A stretch of DNA of 14,989 bases from Candidatus Omnitrophota bacterium (GTDB lineage: Bacteria > Ratteibacteria > UBA8468 > B48-G9 > JAFGKM01), in the NCBI GenBank assembly GCA_023818745.1, contig JAMWBY010000028.1:1-14989 (forward strand), read 5' to 3'. The notes beneath the pieces were generated by a model. It was not told the DNA's origin. It ran no database searches and worked only from the letters and a program-made list of their open reading frames with translations. This document shows, piece after piece, positions 1 to 6,946 of this stretch; the stretch's first letter is position 1; every line of letters begins with the position of its first letter. A program made the translations under genes and the position numbers.

Positions 1-794
1 TTTCAAATACTCCAAAACATATCTTGATTTTTAAAGCAATTGGTGCAGAAATTCCTCAATTTGCTCATATGTCAATGACACTTGGCCCTGATAGAACAAG
101 ATTAAGCAAGCGCCATGGAGCAACATCTGTAAGAGCATATAGAGAACAAGGATATTTACCTGAGGCATTTTTTAATTATATTTCTCTTCTTGGATGGGGA
201 GTTCCTGAAAGTAAAGAGATTTTTACAAAAGAAGAATTAATAAATGAATTTTCAATTGAAAGATGTCATAAAGCAAGTGCTGTATTTGACCCTGAAAAAT
301 TGTTATGGATGAATAGTTTTTATATAAGAAATAGTTCAATTGATAGAATTTATAATTTATCCCTAAATTTTTTGAAAAAGGAAGGACTTATAGATAAAGT
401 TGATAAAGAAAAAGAAGAATATATAAAAAAGGCAATATCTCTTGAACAGGAAAAAATAAAGACATTAAAAGAAGTCCCTTTTTTAATAGAATTTTTCCTG
501 AAAGAGCCTGAATATGAGAAAGAAAATTTTGAAAAACTTATAAATTGGGAAACAAAAAAGATACTTGAAGAACTTGTAAATATTTTTGAAAAGATGGATA
601 GTTTTAAAAGAGAGGAAATTGAAAGTAAGGTAAGGGATTATTGTAAAGAAAAATGTATTAAGACATCAATGGTCTTTCATCCATTAAGATTTGCAGTTAG
701 TGGAAGAACAAAAGGGCCTGATTTATTTGGGATGATAGAATTACTTGGTAAAGAAAAAACAATAGAAAGAATAAGAAAACTTTTATTTCAATAA
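1..794 (+). CDS. gltX: Glutamyl-tRNA synthetase, 3' part (5' end outside window)
   Basis: Class I aminoacyl-tRNA synthetase that charges tRNA-Glu (or tRNA-Glx) in the cytoplasm. The reading frame is open from base 3 and gives about 263 residues, so the gene starts upstream of the window; a TTG at 24 is internal. The visible protein begins SNTPKH, matching the family stretch before the second ATP-binding motif. RLSKRHG at 99-119 is the KMSKS-type loop. The C-terminal half is the helical anticodon-binding region and ends with the usual GRTKGPDLFGMIELLG stretch. The catalytic Rossmann core with the HIGH motif is missing because of the window edge. The last 12 bp overlap the end of the convergent hydrolase gene. 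The family is certain; whether it is discriminating cannot be told from this part. Confidence 0.95.
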   Translation, partial: SNTPKHILIFKAIGAEIPQFAHMSMTLGPDRTRLSKRHGATSVRAYREQGYLPEAFFNYISLLGWGVPESKEIFTKEELINEFSIERCHKASAVFDPEKLLWMNSFYIRNSSIDRIYNLSLNFLKKEGLIDKVDKEKEEYIKKAISLEQEKIKTLKEVPFLIEFFLKEPEYEKENFEKLINWETKKILEELVNIFEKMDSFKREEIESKVRDYCKEKCIKTSMVFHPLRFAVSGRTKGPDLFGMIELLGKEKTIERIRKLLFQ

Positions 795-2663
795 ACATAT
801 TTCAACATTCTTTTTTAAAAATTCAATGATTTCAGGTATATCTGTTATTTTAAGTATCCCTTTTGGCATAGATGAACAAGGAATTTTAACAGAAGGGATT
901 TTTGTAAGAGAAAAATATGAATCTGGTAAATTTTTAAGGGTCAACTTTTTTATAGAATTGGAAAATAAAGATACAAAAAGTGAGATTATGGAACCAATAC
1001 CATCTCCATAAAGATTTATTATTTCGCATCCTTTTGAATTTAGAAGTTTTATTACACAAAGGACATCATAAATCCTTTTTCCAAGGTAACTCTCTTCAAA
1101 TAAAATGTAAAATCCATCAAACATATAATCATATCCATAAGGATGATAAAAGTCCTTTTTCAAACAAGGCATTGATTCTCCAATTCCTCTTACATCTATG
1201 AAATATGCAGGTGTTTCTTTTTGTTTTTTTATATCATCTTCAGAAGAAAGATTTGGTAAAAAAAGATTTATCTCCTTTTCTGCGCTTAAATAAAATACTT
1301 TTTCTGCTTCTACCATCCTTTTCTTTAAAATAACCCATATGTTTTCTTCTGTTTCAACTGCATATCTTCCAATAACTTTTCCTTCTTCCTCTATCGGTCT
1401 TAATATCCTGTAATGAGGGATTTCTATACTTTCTGGTATTTTAAATAATTTTCTTATTTCTTCTTTCAATTCTTTTTCATCCAGTTTCTTTCTCTCTTTT
1501 ATTATTGCTTCTGCCTTTTCTCCTATCATTACATATATTGGTTTTGAACCTTCAGCAATAACATTTCCCTTTTTTGTTGCAAATAATATTTCTGGTTCTT
1601 CTATTTTTATTTCAGGTTCTAAATCAATAACTTCTTTATTTGCAATTTTACAGAAAAATTTAACCATTTCCTTTTGTGCATCTGGATAATACCCATGGGG
1701 ATTATTGCCTATAAAATATTGAAAATTATCTTCTTTACCTAAAAGAGAATAAAACCATTTAACTTCATTACAAATCTCTTCAAATCCCCTTATATCAAAG
1801 GCATCATATTTCTGTCCAAGAAGTATTACTGGCTCTGGTGCCCTTGAAATAAAAAAGTCAGCAAGTTCAATTTCTCTGCCAAGAACCCCAGGTGGATATT
1901 GTTCTCTATCCTGTGGATATTCATTTTCAAGATTGTATAAAAAAGGTGTAATAAAACAACTTGGAGCAGCACCTTTTAACCTTTCTTCACAAGCCCATAT
2001 CCATGTTGTTAAAGTTCCACCACCTGAATTTCCTGTCATTCCAATAAAATTTTTATCCCACTGGGTTGTTGTTGTGATATAATCAATCGCTCTAATGCCA
2101 TCCCATACACGCCATGAACCAAAAAATTCATCAATAAGATTTAATTGTTTTCCCATCATATTATGAGCAAAGGTGCAGGACCTTCTTAAACCAGATTTTT
2201 TGGGTAAATAGTAATACTGGTCTCTTTCTCCCTGATTGAAAGGGTCATATATCAAAACTAAAAAACCATTATTAACAAGTCGCTGAGAGAATTCCTGATA
2301 CATTGGTTCTGCTTTTCCTTCTGCTGAATGACCGCAGGAAGCAACTATAGCAGGATAAGGTGGCTCAATTTTTTCTGGAATATATAAATTTGCAGTTACA
2401 AAACATTCAGGCCTTGATTCAAAAATAATTTTTTCTATTCTGTATTTATCTCTTTTTACTTCTCCTGTTATTCTTGAATTTAAAGGTGTTTTTTCTGGCA
2501 GAGGGAAAAATGATTTTTTTATTTTTTCTTTTACTTCTTTTTTATAAATTTCTGCATCTTGCCTGTTTTTTATTTTTTGTAATTTCTCTTTTCTTTCTTT
2601 ATAAATCTTCCTTGTTCTTTTTATGAAATAATCAAACATCATATGTCTATAATCATTAAGCAT
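783..2663 (-). CDS. Two-domain alpha/beta-hydrolase, acetyl-xylan-esterase-like
   Basis: Probable cytoplasmic carbohydrate or ester hydrolase of about 626 residues. The first half is a complete alpha/beta-hydrolase. It has an oxyanion-side SCGHS (about 110-113), DPFNQGERDQ, nucleophile elbow GNSGGG with Ser213, an acid in KYDAFD (Asp287 or Asp290) and His323 in NPHGY. An N-terminal helical part ends in PLPEKTPLNSRITG, as in large planctomycete-type acetylxylan esterases. The second half (about 360-626) looks like another hydrolase fold, with DVRGIGES (491-498) and an elbow-like YGDGIGS (552-558) that has Gly where Ser is expected, so it is probably non-catalytic. I chose the ATG at 2663 because it overlaps the tpiA stop by 8 bp (ATGCTTAA), which suggests translational coupling; a TTG at 2687 is the alternative. 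No signal peptide is seen. The substrate is unknown. Confidence 0.8.
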   Translation of the reverse strand: MLNDYRHMMFDYFIKRTRKIYKERKEKLQKIKNRQDAEIYKKEVKEKIKKSFFPLPEKTPLNSRITGEVKRDKYRIEKIIFESRPECFVTANLYIPEKIEPPYPAIVASCGHSAEGKAEPMYQEFSQRLVNNGFLVLIYDPFNQGERDQYYYLPKKSGLRRSCTFAHNMMGKQLNLIDEFFGSWRVWDGIRAIDYITTTTQWDKNFIGMTGNSGGGTLTTWIWACEERLKGAAPSCFITPFLYNLENEYPQDREQYPPGVLGREIELADFFISRAPEPVILLGQKYDAFDIRGFEEICNEVKWFYSLLGKEDNFQYFIGNNPHGYYPDAQKEMVKFFCKIANKEVIDLEPEIKIEEPEILFATKKGNVIAEGSKPIYVMIGEKAEAIIKERKKLDEKELKEEIRKLFKIPESIEIPHYRILRPIEEEGKVIGRYAVETEENIWVILKKRMVEAEKVFYLSAEKEINLFLPNLSSEDDIKKQKETPAYFIDVRGIGESMPCLKKDFYHPYGYDYMFDGFYILFEESYLGKRIYDVLCVIKLLNSKGCEIINLYGDGIGSIISLFVSLFSNSIKKLTLKNLPDSYFSLTKIPSVKIPCSSMPKGILKITDIPEIIEFLKKNVEICLLK

Positions 2664-3420
2664 TTTGACTCTCTGTTTTGTAATCAATAATCTTTAAAAA
2701 TGAATCTATTATAAGACACGCTCCTCCAACAAGAACTCCATCTATATCTTTTTCTTTCATAAGAGAATCAATATTTTCAGGTTTTACACTTCCTCCATAA
2801 AGAATAATAAGATTTTCTCCTGCCTCTTTGTTATAAAGAGTGCTTATTAATTCTCTTATAAAAATGTGAACTTCTTGTGCTTGTTGTGGTAATGCGGTTT
2901 TGCCTGTTCCAATTGCCCAGACAGGTTCATAAGCAATTACAAGTTTTTCTATATCTTTAAAGTTTTCAAGACATTTTTTTATCTGATTTTCAATTACCCA
3001 GAATGTCTCGCCTTTTTCTCTTTCTTCTAATTTTTCACCAACACATAATATAGGGTTCATTCCTGTTTCAGCAACCTTTTTTAATTTTTTGTTGATAATT
3101 TCATCTGTTTCTCCAAAAATATTTCTTCTCTCAGAGTGTCCACATATAACATATTTAACTCCTATATCTTTAAGCATTAAAGGAGAAATTTCTCCTGTAT
3201 ATGCACCTTCATTTTCAAAATATACATTTTGGGCCCCAAGTTTAATAGAAGTGTTTGTGAGTATTTGAGATATAGGATAAAGAGAGGTAAAAGGTGGGCA
3301 TAGAAGAACATCTCTATCCTCATATTTTTTTAAATTTTTTATTAAATCAAAAACAAATCTTACTGATTCTGAAGGTGTTTTAAACATCTTCCAATTACCA
3401 GCAATAAGAGTTTTTTTCAT
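2656..3420 (-). CDS. tpiA: Triose-phosphate isomerase
   Basis: Interconverts dihydroxyacetone phosphate and glyceraldehyde 3-phosphate in glycolysis and gluconeogenesis; a cytoplasmic TIM barrel. The 254 residues match the usual family length and all active-site parts are visible: Asn9/Lys11 in AGNWKM, His95 in CGHSERR, Glu165 in YEPVWAIGTG, loop 6 (about 169-176), and the phosphate-binding YGGSVKPEN (from 208) and LVGGACL near the end. The last has Cys where Ser is more common. A strong Shine-Dalgarno (AAAGGAGG) lies just before the ATG. The gene follows pgk after 24 bp, the common pgk-tpiA order. Its stop overlaps the start of the downstream hydrolase gene, which sits where secG often lies in other bacteria. 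Confidence 0.97.
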   Translation of the reverse strand: MKKTLIAGNWKMFKTPSESVRFVFDLIKNLKKYEDRDVLLCPPFTSLYPISQILTNTSIKLGAQNVYFENEGAYTGEISPLMLKDIGVKYVICGHSERRNIFGETDEIINKKLKKVAETGMNPILCVGEKLEEREKGETFWVIENQIKKCLENFKDIEKLVIAYEPVWAIGTGKTALPQQAQEVHIFIRELISTLYNKEAGENLIILYGGSVKPENIDSLMKEKDIDGVLVGGACLIIDSFLKIIDYKTESQNA

Positions 3421-3444
3421 ATTCCTCCTTTGGGTGAATTGTTT

Positions 3445-4629
3445 TTATTCTTCTTTAAGGACTTCAAGTCCAGGCAATGTTCCTCTTTCAAGAAATTCAA
3501 GTGATGCGCCTCCACCTGTACATATATGGGAAATTTTATCTGCAACACCTGCTTTATTAACTGCTGCTACTGAATCCCCTCCTCCTATAACAGAAAAGGC
3601 ATCTGTTCTTCCTATTGCTTTTGCTATTTCTATTGTCCCTTTTGCAAATTTTTCTATTTCATAAATACCCATAGGGCCATTCCAGAAAATCGTCTTTGCT
3701 CTTTTTATACAATCAGTATATTCTTCAATTGCAGATGGTCCTATGTCAACTCCTATCCATCCATGTGGCACAGTGCCTCTTTCTGTTACAATTGAGATTG
3801 CATCTTCAGAGATTTTTTGAACTACTACATGGTCTAAAGGTGTATGGAATTCAAGATGTCTTTTATTTATCTCTTTGATTATTTCTTTTGCAAGAGGGAT
3901 AGCTTCTTCTTCAACTTTTGAATCGCCTATTTCCCAATTTTTTGCTTTAATGAATGTATAAGCCATAACTCCACCTGTAATAATTGTATCAACTTTATCA
4001 AGAAGATTTTTAACAATTCCTATTTTATCAGCAACTTTTGCACCCCCAAGAATTAGAAGAAAAGGTTTTTCTGGGTCTGTGAGTAATTTAGAAAGTGCAC
4101 CAACTTCTTTTTCAATTAAAAAACCAGCAGCAACATCTTTGACAAATTTTGTTATTGTATATACAGAAGCATGTTCTCTATGGCATGTGCCAAAAGCATC
4201 ATTTACATAACAGTCACATAAAGAAGATAGTTCTTTTGCAAAATTTTCAGAACCCTCCTCTTCTTCAGGATGAAATCTTAAATTTTCAAGTAAAAGAATA
4301 TCTCCTTCTTTTAATGAATTTATCATTTTTTTTACATCATCTCCAATACAATCAGGAACAAATTTTACATTTTTTTTTATAATCTGGGATAATCTTTCTG
4401 CCACGGGTTTTAAACTGAATTCTGGATTTGGTTTCCCTTTTGGTCTTCCAAGATGAGAAGCAAGTATTAAAATTGCACCTTGAGATAAAAGATATTCTAA
4501 AGTAGGAATAGTAGCAGTAATTCTTGTATCATCAGTAATAATACCTTTTTCAATAGGAACATTATAATCTACTCTTAAAAAAACCTTTTTACCTTTATAG
4601 TTTCTATCTTTAATTGTTTTAATTTTCAT
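3445..4629 (-). CDS. pgk: Phosphoglycerate kinase
   Basis: Transfers the acyl phosphate of 1,3-bisphosphoglycerate to ADP in glycolysis; cytoplasmic. The 394 residues match the full bacterial length. The PGK signature FLRVDYNVP is at 17-25, followed by substrate-binding SHLGRPKG (58-65), ENLRFHPEE (115-123) and NDAFGTCHREHAS (143-155). In the C-terminal nucleotide domain are GGAKVADKI (195-203), WNGPMGIYE (316-324), GGGDS (349-353) and CTGGGASLEFL (370-380). No residue looks missing. The start has a strong Shine-Dalgarno (AAGGAGGAG, 4633-4641) and a plausible promoter at 4649-4678. It is the first gene of the minus-strand unit pgk-tpiA-hydrolase. No gap gene precedes it; the gene upstream is a divergent fucosidase. 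Confidence 0.97.
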   Translation of the reverse strand: MKIKTIKDRNYKGKKVFLRVDYNVPIEKGIITDDTRITATIPTLEYLLSQGAILILASHLGRPKGKPNPEFSLKPVAERLSQIIKKNVKFVPDCIGDDVKKMINSLKEGDILLLENLRFHPEEEEGSENFAKELSSLCDCYVNDAFGTCHREHASVYTITKFVKDVAAGFLIEKEVGALSKLLTDPEKPFLLILGGAKVADKIGIVKNLLDKVDTIITGGVMAYTFIKAKNWEIGDSKVEEEAIPLAKEIIKEINKRHLEFHTPLDHVVVQKISEDAISIVTERGTVPHGWIGVDIGPSAIEEYTDCIKRAKTIFWNGPMGIYEIEKFAKGTIEIAKAIGRTDAFSVIGGGDSVAAVNKAGVADKISHICTGGGASLEFLERGTLPGLEVLKEE

Positions 4630-4648
4630 TTTCTCCTCCTTTTTTTAT

Positions 4649-4678
4649 ATTTTACTCTTTTGTTTTATTTAAGGTCAA
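4649..4678 (-). promoter_or_regulatory. Candidate sigma70-type promoter for pgk-tpiA-hydrolase
   Basis: On the minus strand TTGACC (4673-4678) and TAAAAT (4649-4654) are separated by 18 nt; each box matches 5 of 6 consensus bases. Transcription would begin near 4642, right beside the Shine-Dalgarno, leaving a leader of only about 13-15 nt. The region is AT-rich, so chance matches are possible. Confidence 0.5.
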
Positions 4679-4691
4679 ATTTAATAGGGAT

Positions 4692-4719
4692 TTGAAAAAA
4701 AATATGGTTTTGGTAAACT
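4692..4719 (+). promoter_or_regulatory. Candidate promoter for the GH29 gene
   Basis: TTGAAA (4692-4697) and TAAACT (4714-4719) are 16 nt apart, and a TGG directly before the -10 gives an extended -10 (TGn) element. The predicted start near 4726 leaves a leader of about 16 nt. A Shine-Dalgarno AAAGGAGG at 4729-4736 precedes the ATG at 4742. It lies back to back with the pgk promoter in the same 112-bp gap. Confidence 0.42.
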
Positions 4720-4741
4720 AAAAAATTAAAAGGAGGCAAAA

Positions 4742-6025
4742 ATGTATGAAATTAGAAAAGGAAAAGGTGATTATGAATGGTTTTTTAATGCAAGATTTGG
4801 ACTTTTTATTCACTGGGGATTATATTCACTTGCTGCAAGACATGAATGGGTAAAAAGTAGGGAAGAGATACCAGATGAAATTTATGATGATAAATATTTT
4901 ACAAGGTTTAATCCAGATCTTTATAATCCAGAAGAATGGGCAAAATTAGCAAAAAAAGCAGGGATGAAATATGCGGTGATAACAACAAAACATCATGAAG
5001 GGTTCTGTTTATGGGACTCAAAATTAACTGACTATAAAGTGACAAATACTCCAGCAAGAAGAGACCTTTTAAGAGAATTTGTTGAAGCATTTAGAAAAGA
5101 GGGGTTTAAAATTGGTTTTTATTATTCTTTAATTGACTGGCATCATCCTCATTTTACAATTGATAGACATCATCCTTTAAGAAATCATCCTGAAAAAGAG
5201 AAACTCAATAAAGAAAGAGATATGTCAAAATATAGAGAATACTTACATGGCCAGATTAAAGAACTTCTTACAGAATATGGGAAAATTGATATACTCTGGC
5301 TAGATTTTAGTTATCCAGGGCCTGACGGGAAAGGAAAAAGTGACTGGGGTTCAGAAAACCTTGTAAAAATGATAAGACAAATACAGCCACATATTTTAAT
5401 AAATAATCGGCTTGACCTTGAAGATGAATATGATTTTATCACTCCTGAACAAATAGTTCCATATGAATGGCCAACAAAAGATGGGAAGAAACTTATATGG
5501 GAGTCATGTCAGACATTTTCAGGTTCTTGGGGATATTACAGGGATGAATCAACATGGAGACAGCCGGAAGAAATTGTAAGGACACTTATTGATTGTGTAA
5601 GTAAAGGAGGGAATTTACTTTTAAATGTTGGTCCAACCGCAAGAGGGGAGTTTGATTATAGAGCGAGAGAACGGCTTGAAAAAATAGGTGAATGGATGTA
5701 TTACCATTCAAACAGTATCTATAATTGCACACAGGCGCAAGAAGAATTTAAAGTTCCAGAAAATTGTAAATTAACATATAATCCTAATAAAAACAGGTTA
5801 TATGTGCATATATTTTCATGGCCTTATAAATTTCTATTTCTTGAAGGGAAGGCATATAAAGAAAAGGTTTTATATGCGCAACTTTTAAATGATGCAAGTG
5901 AAGTAAAAATAGGACTTGGTGAATGGTATAAAAAACAGATTGGAGAAAAAGAAGGGATTGTTTTAAATTTACCGCCCGTTAAACCCAAAGTCATTTTTCC
6001 AGTAATAGAGTTATTTTTAAAGTAA
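4742..6025 (+). CDS. GH29 alpha-L-fucosidase, cytoplasmic
   Basis: Retaining exo-hydrolase that removes alpha-L-fucose from glycans. The 427 residues carry the GH29 barrel landmarks: RFGLFIHWG (18-26, His24), TTKHHEGFCLWDS (81-93, His84/His85), GFYYSLIDWHH (125-135), the nucleophile strand KIDILWLDF with Asp188, WESCQTFSGSWGY (253-265) and GGNLLLNVGP (289-298). A short beta-rich tail follows. The nucleophile context LWLDF differs from the common WFDG form, and the acid/base Glu cannot be fixed by eye; Glu254 is one candidate. There is no signal peptide, so it probably acts on imported oligosaccharides. The ATG has a strong Shine-Dalgarno. It ends one base from the convergent GH43-like gene. 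Confidence 0.9.
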   Translation: MYEIRKGKGDYEWFFNARFGLFIHWGLYSLAARHEWVKSREEIPDEIYDDKYFTRFNPDLYNPEEWAKLAKKAGMKYAVITTKHHEGFCLWDSKLTDYKVTNTPARRDLLREFVEAFRKEGFKIGFYYSLIDWHHPHFTIDRHHPLRNHPEKEKLNKERDMSKYREYLHGQIKELLTEYGKIDILWLDFSYPGPDGKGKSDWGSENLVKMIRQIQPHILINNRLDLEDEYDFITPEQIVPYEWPTKDGKKLIWESCQTFSGSWGYYRDESTWRQPEEIVRTLIDCVSKGGNLLLNVGPTARGEFDYRARERLEKIGEWMYYHSNSIYNCTQAQEEFKVPENCKLTYNPNKNRLYVHIFSWPYKFLFLEGKAYKEKVLYAQLLNDASEVKIGLGEWYKKQIGEKEGIVLNLPPVKPKVIFPVIELFLK

Positions 6026-6026
6026 A

Positions 6027-6902
6027 TTATCTCCATCTGATAAGGTCATTACTTTCAAGAAGAATAAAACTTGTTTTGTTATTTTTGTCCTCTGCCATAT
6101 AAATCATATAGTATTTGTTTTCTTTTGAAAGTTCTTCTATTATAAATGGAGCTCCAAATCTTAATTCAGATTCTTTAAATATTGGAATATCACAAAGCCC
6201 TCTTTTTTCCCAGTATATTAAATCATAACTTATTGCATATGCAATTTTCTGATATGTTAAGGAAGCAGAATATAACATAAACCATTTATCCTTTAATCTA
6301 ATAACACAATTATTTTCATTTCCATCAGGCAGTTCCCATTCATAATCAACTCCTATAATTGGTTTTTCTTTTGAGATATCTTCCCATTGTAAAAGATCAT
6401 AACTTTTTGCAACTCCGATCATATTATATCCTGTTTTTTTACCCCACCTGTTTGAACCAGTATAAAAACACCACCAGCAATTTTCATCTTTGACTATATA
6501 AGGGTCAATCGTCCTTTGGTCTATATTCCATTTATTTGTTTTATCTGTGTTGAAGAATTTTACTGGTTCTGACCAAATTTCAAGGTCTTCTGAAAAAGAA
6601 AAACATAGATAATGGGGAAATTCTTTGTATTGCTGATAACACAAAATCCATTTGTTGTTTACCTTAATAACATTTCCAGGGGAAGCATAACCCATAGGTG
6701 AAATAACTTTTATATAGTCAAAATCAATAAAATTGTTTGTTCTTGTCATTCCAATACAAACTGAATTATCTTTAAGGTTGTGAATTGTAAAAAAAAGATA
6801 AATTGTATCATTATATATGATACAAGCAGGGTCTCTTAAATTGTTTTTTTTATCTTTCAAAACTGGATTTTTTATTTTTTTATAGTTAAAATCAAGTGGC
6901 AT
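6027..6902 (-). CDS. GH43-like five-bladed beta-propeller glycosidase
   Basis: Probable inverting glycoside hydrolase of clan GH-F type; the substrate is unknown. The 291 residues contain five copies of a blade motif of the form S-x-D-L-x-x-W: a variant TNNFIDFDY, then SEDLEIWSEP, SYDLLQWED, SYDLIYWEKR and SNDLIRW at the C-terminus. This fits a five-bladed propeller. The three expected acids are present: Asp24 in RDPACIIY (blade 1), Asp133 in IDPYIVKDE (blade 3) and Glu196 in GNENNCVIRL (blade 4). There is no signal peptide or extra domain. No Shine-Dalgarno precedes the ATG and an in-frame TAA lies 12 nt upstream, so the start is fixed. A TAAAAT box 6 nt from the ATG suggests a leaderless mRNA. 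GH117 or GH32-like assignment remains possible. Confidence 0.72.
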   Translation of the reverse strand: MPLDFNYKKIKNPVLKDKKNNLRDPACIIYNDTIYLFFTIHNLKDNSVCIGMTRTNNFIDFDYIKVISPMGYASPGNVIKVNNKWILCYQQYKEFPHYLCFSFSEDLEIWSEPVKFFNTDKTNKWNIDQRTIDPYIVKDENCWWCFYTGSNRWGKKTGYNMIGVAKSYDLLQWEDISKEKPIIGVDYEWELPDGNENNCVIRLKDKWFMLYSASLTYQKIAYAISYDLIYWEKRGLCDIPIFKESELRFGAPFIIEELSKENKYYMIYMAEDKNNKTSFILLESNDLIRWR

Positions 6903-6908
6903 AGTTTT

Positions 6909-6914
6909 ATTTTA
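6909..6914 (-). promoter_or_regulatory. Candidate -10 box giving a leaderless mRNA for the GH43-like gene
   Basis: On the minus strand TAAAAT ends 6 nt before the ATG at 6902, so transcription would start at or next to the A of the start codon. A weak -35 (TATACA, 6932-6937) lies 17 nt upstream. No Shine-Dalgarno is present. Confidence 0.45.
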
Positions 6915-6933
6915 ACATATTGAAAAAAATTTG

Positions 6934-6939
6934 TATAAT
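6934..6939 (+). promoter_or_regulatory. Candidate -10 box giving a leaderless mRNA for the DUF6785-type gene
   Basis: A perfect TATAAT lies 7 nt before the ATG at 6947, placing the transcript start at the initiation codon. The -35 is poor (TTTAAC, 6911-6916, 17-nt spacer). There is no purine-rich ribosome-binding site. This decides the start: the TTG at 6920 would lie upstream of the predicted transcript. Confidence 0.5.
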
Positions 6940-6946
6940 TATTTTT

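Noticed and set aside
779..795. Inverted repeat TTTATT-TC-AATAAA at the gltX end as a terminator
   Set aside because: All A/T stem with a 2-nt loop and no T-tract; too weak to act as an intrinsic terminator.
3434..3664. 76-codon plus-strand frame opposite the pgk end
   Set aside because: Complement of the conserved pgk C-terminus; no independent support.
6920..6946. TTG start adding nine residues to the DUF6785-type protein
   Set aside because: The TATAAT box falls inside this extension and there is no Shine-Dalgarno; the ATG at 6947 fits a leaderless start.
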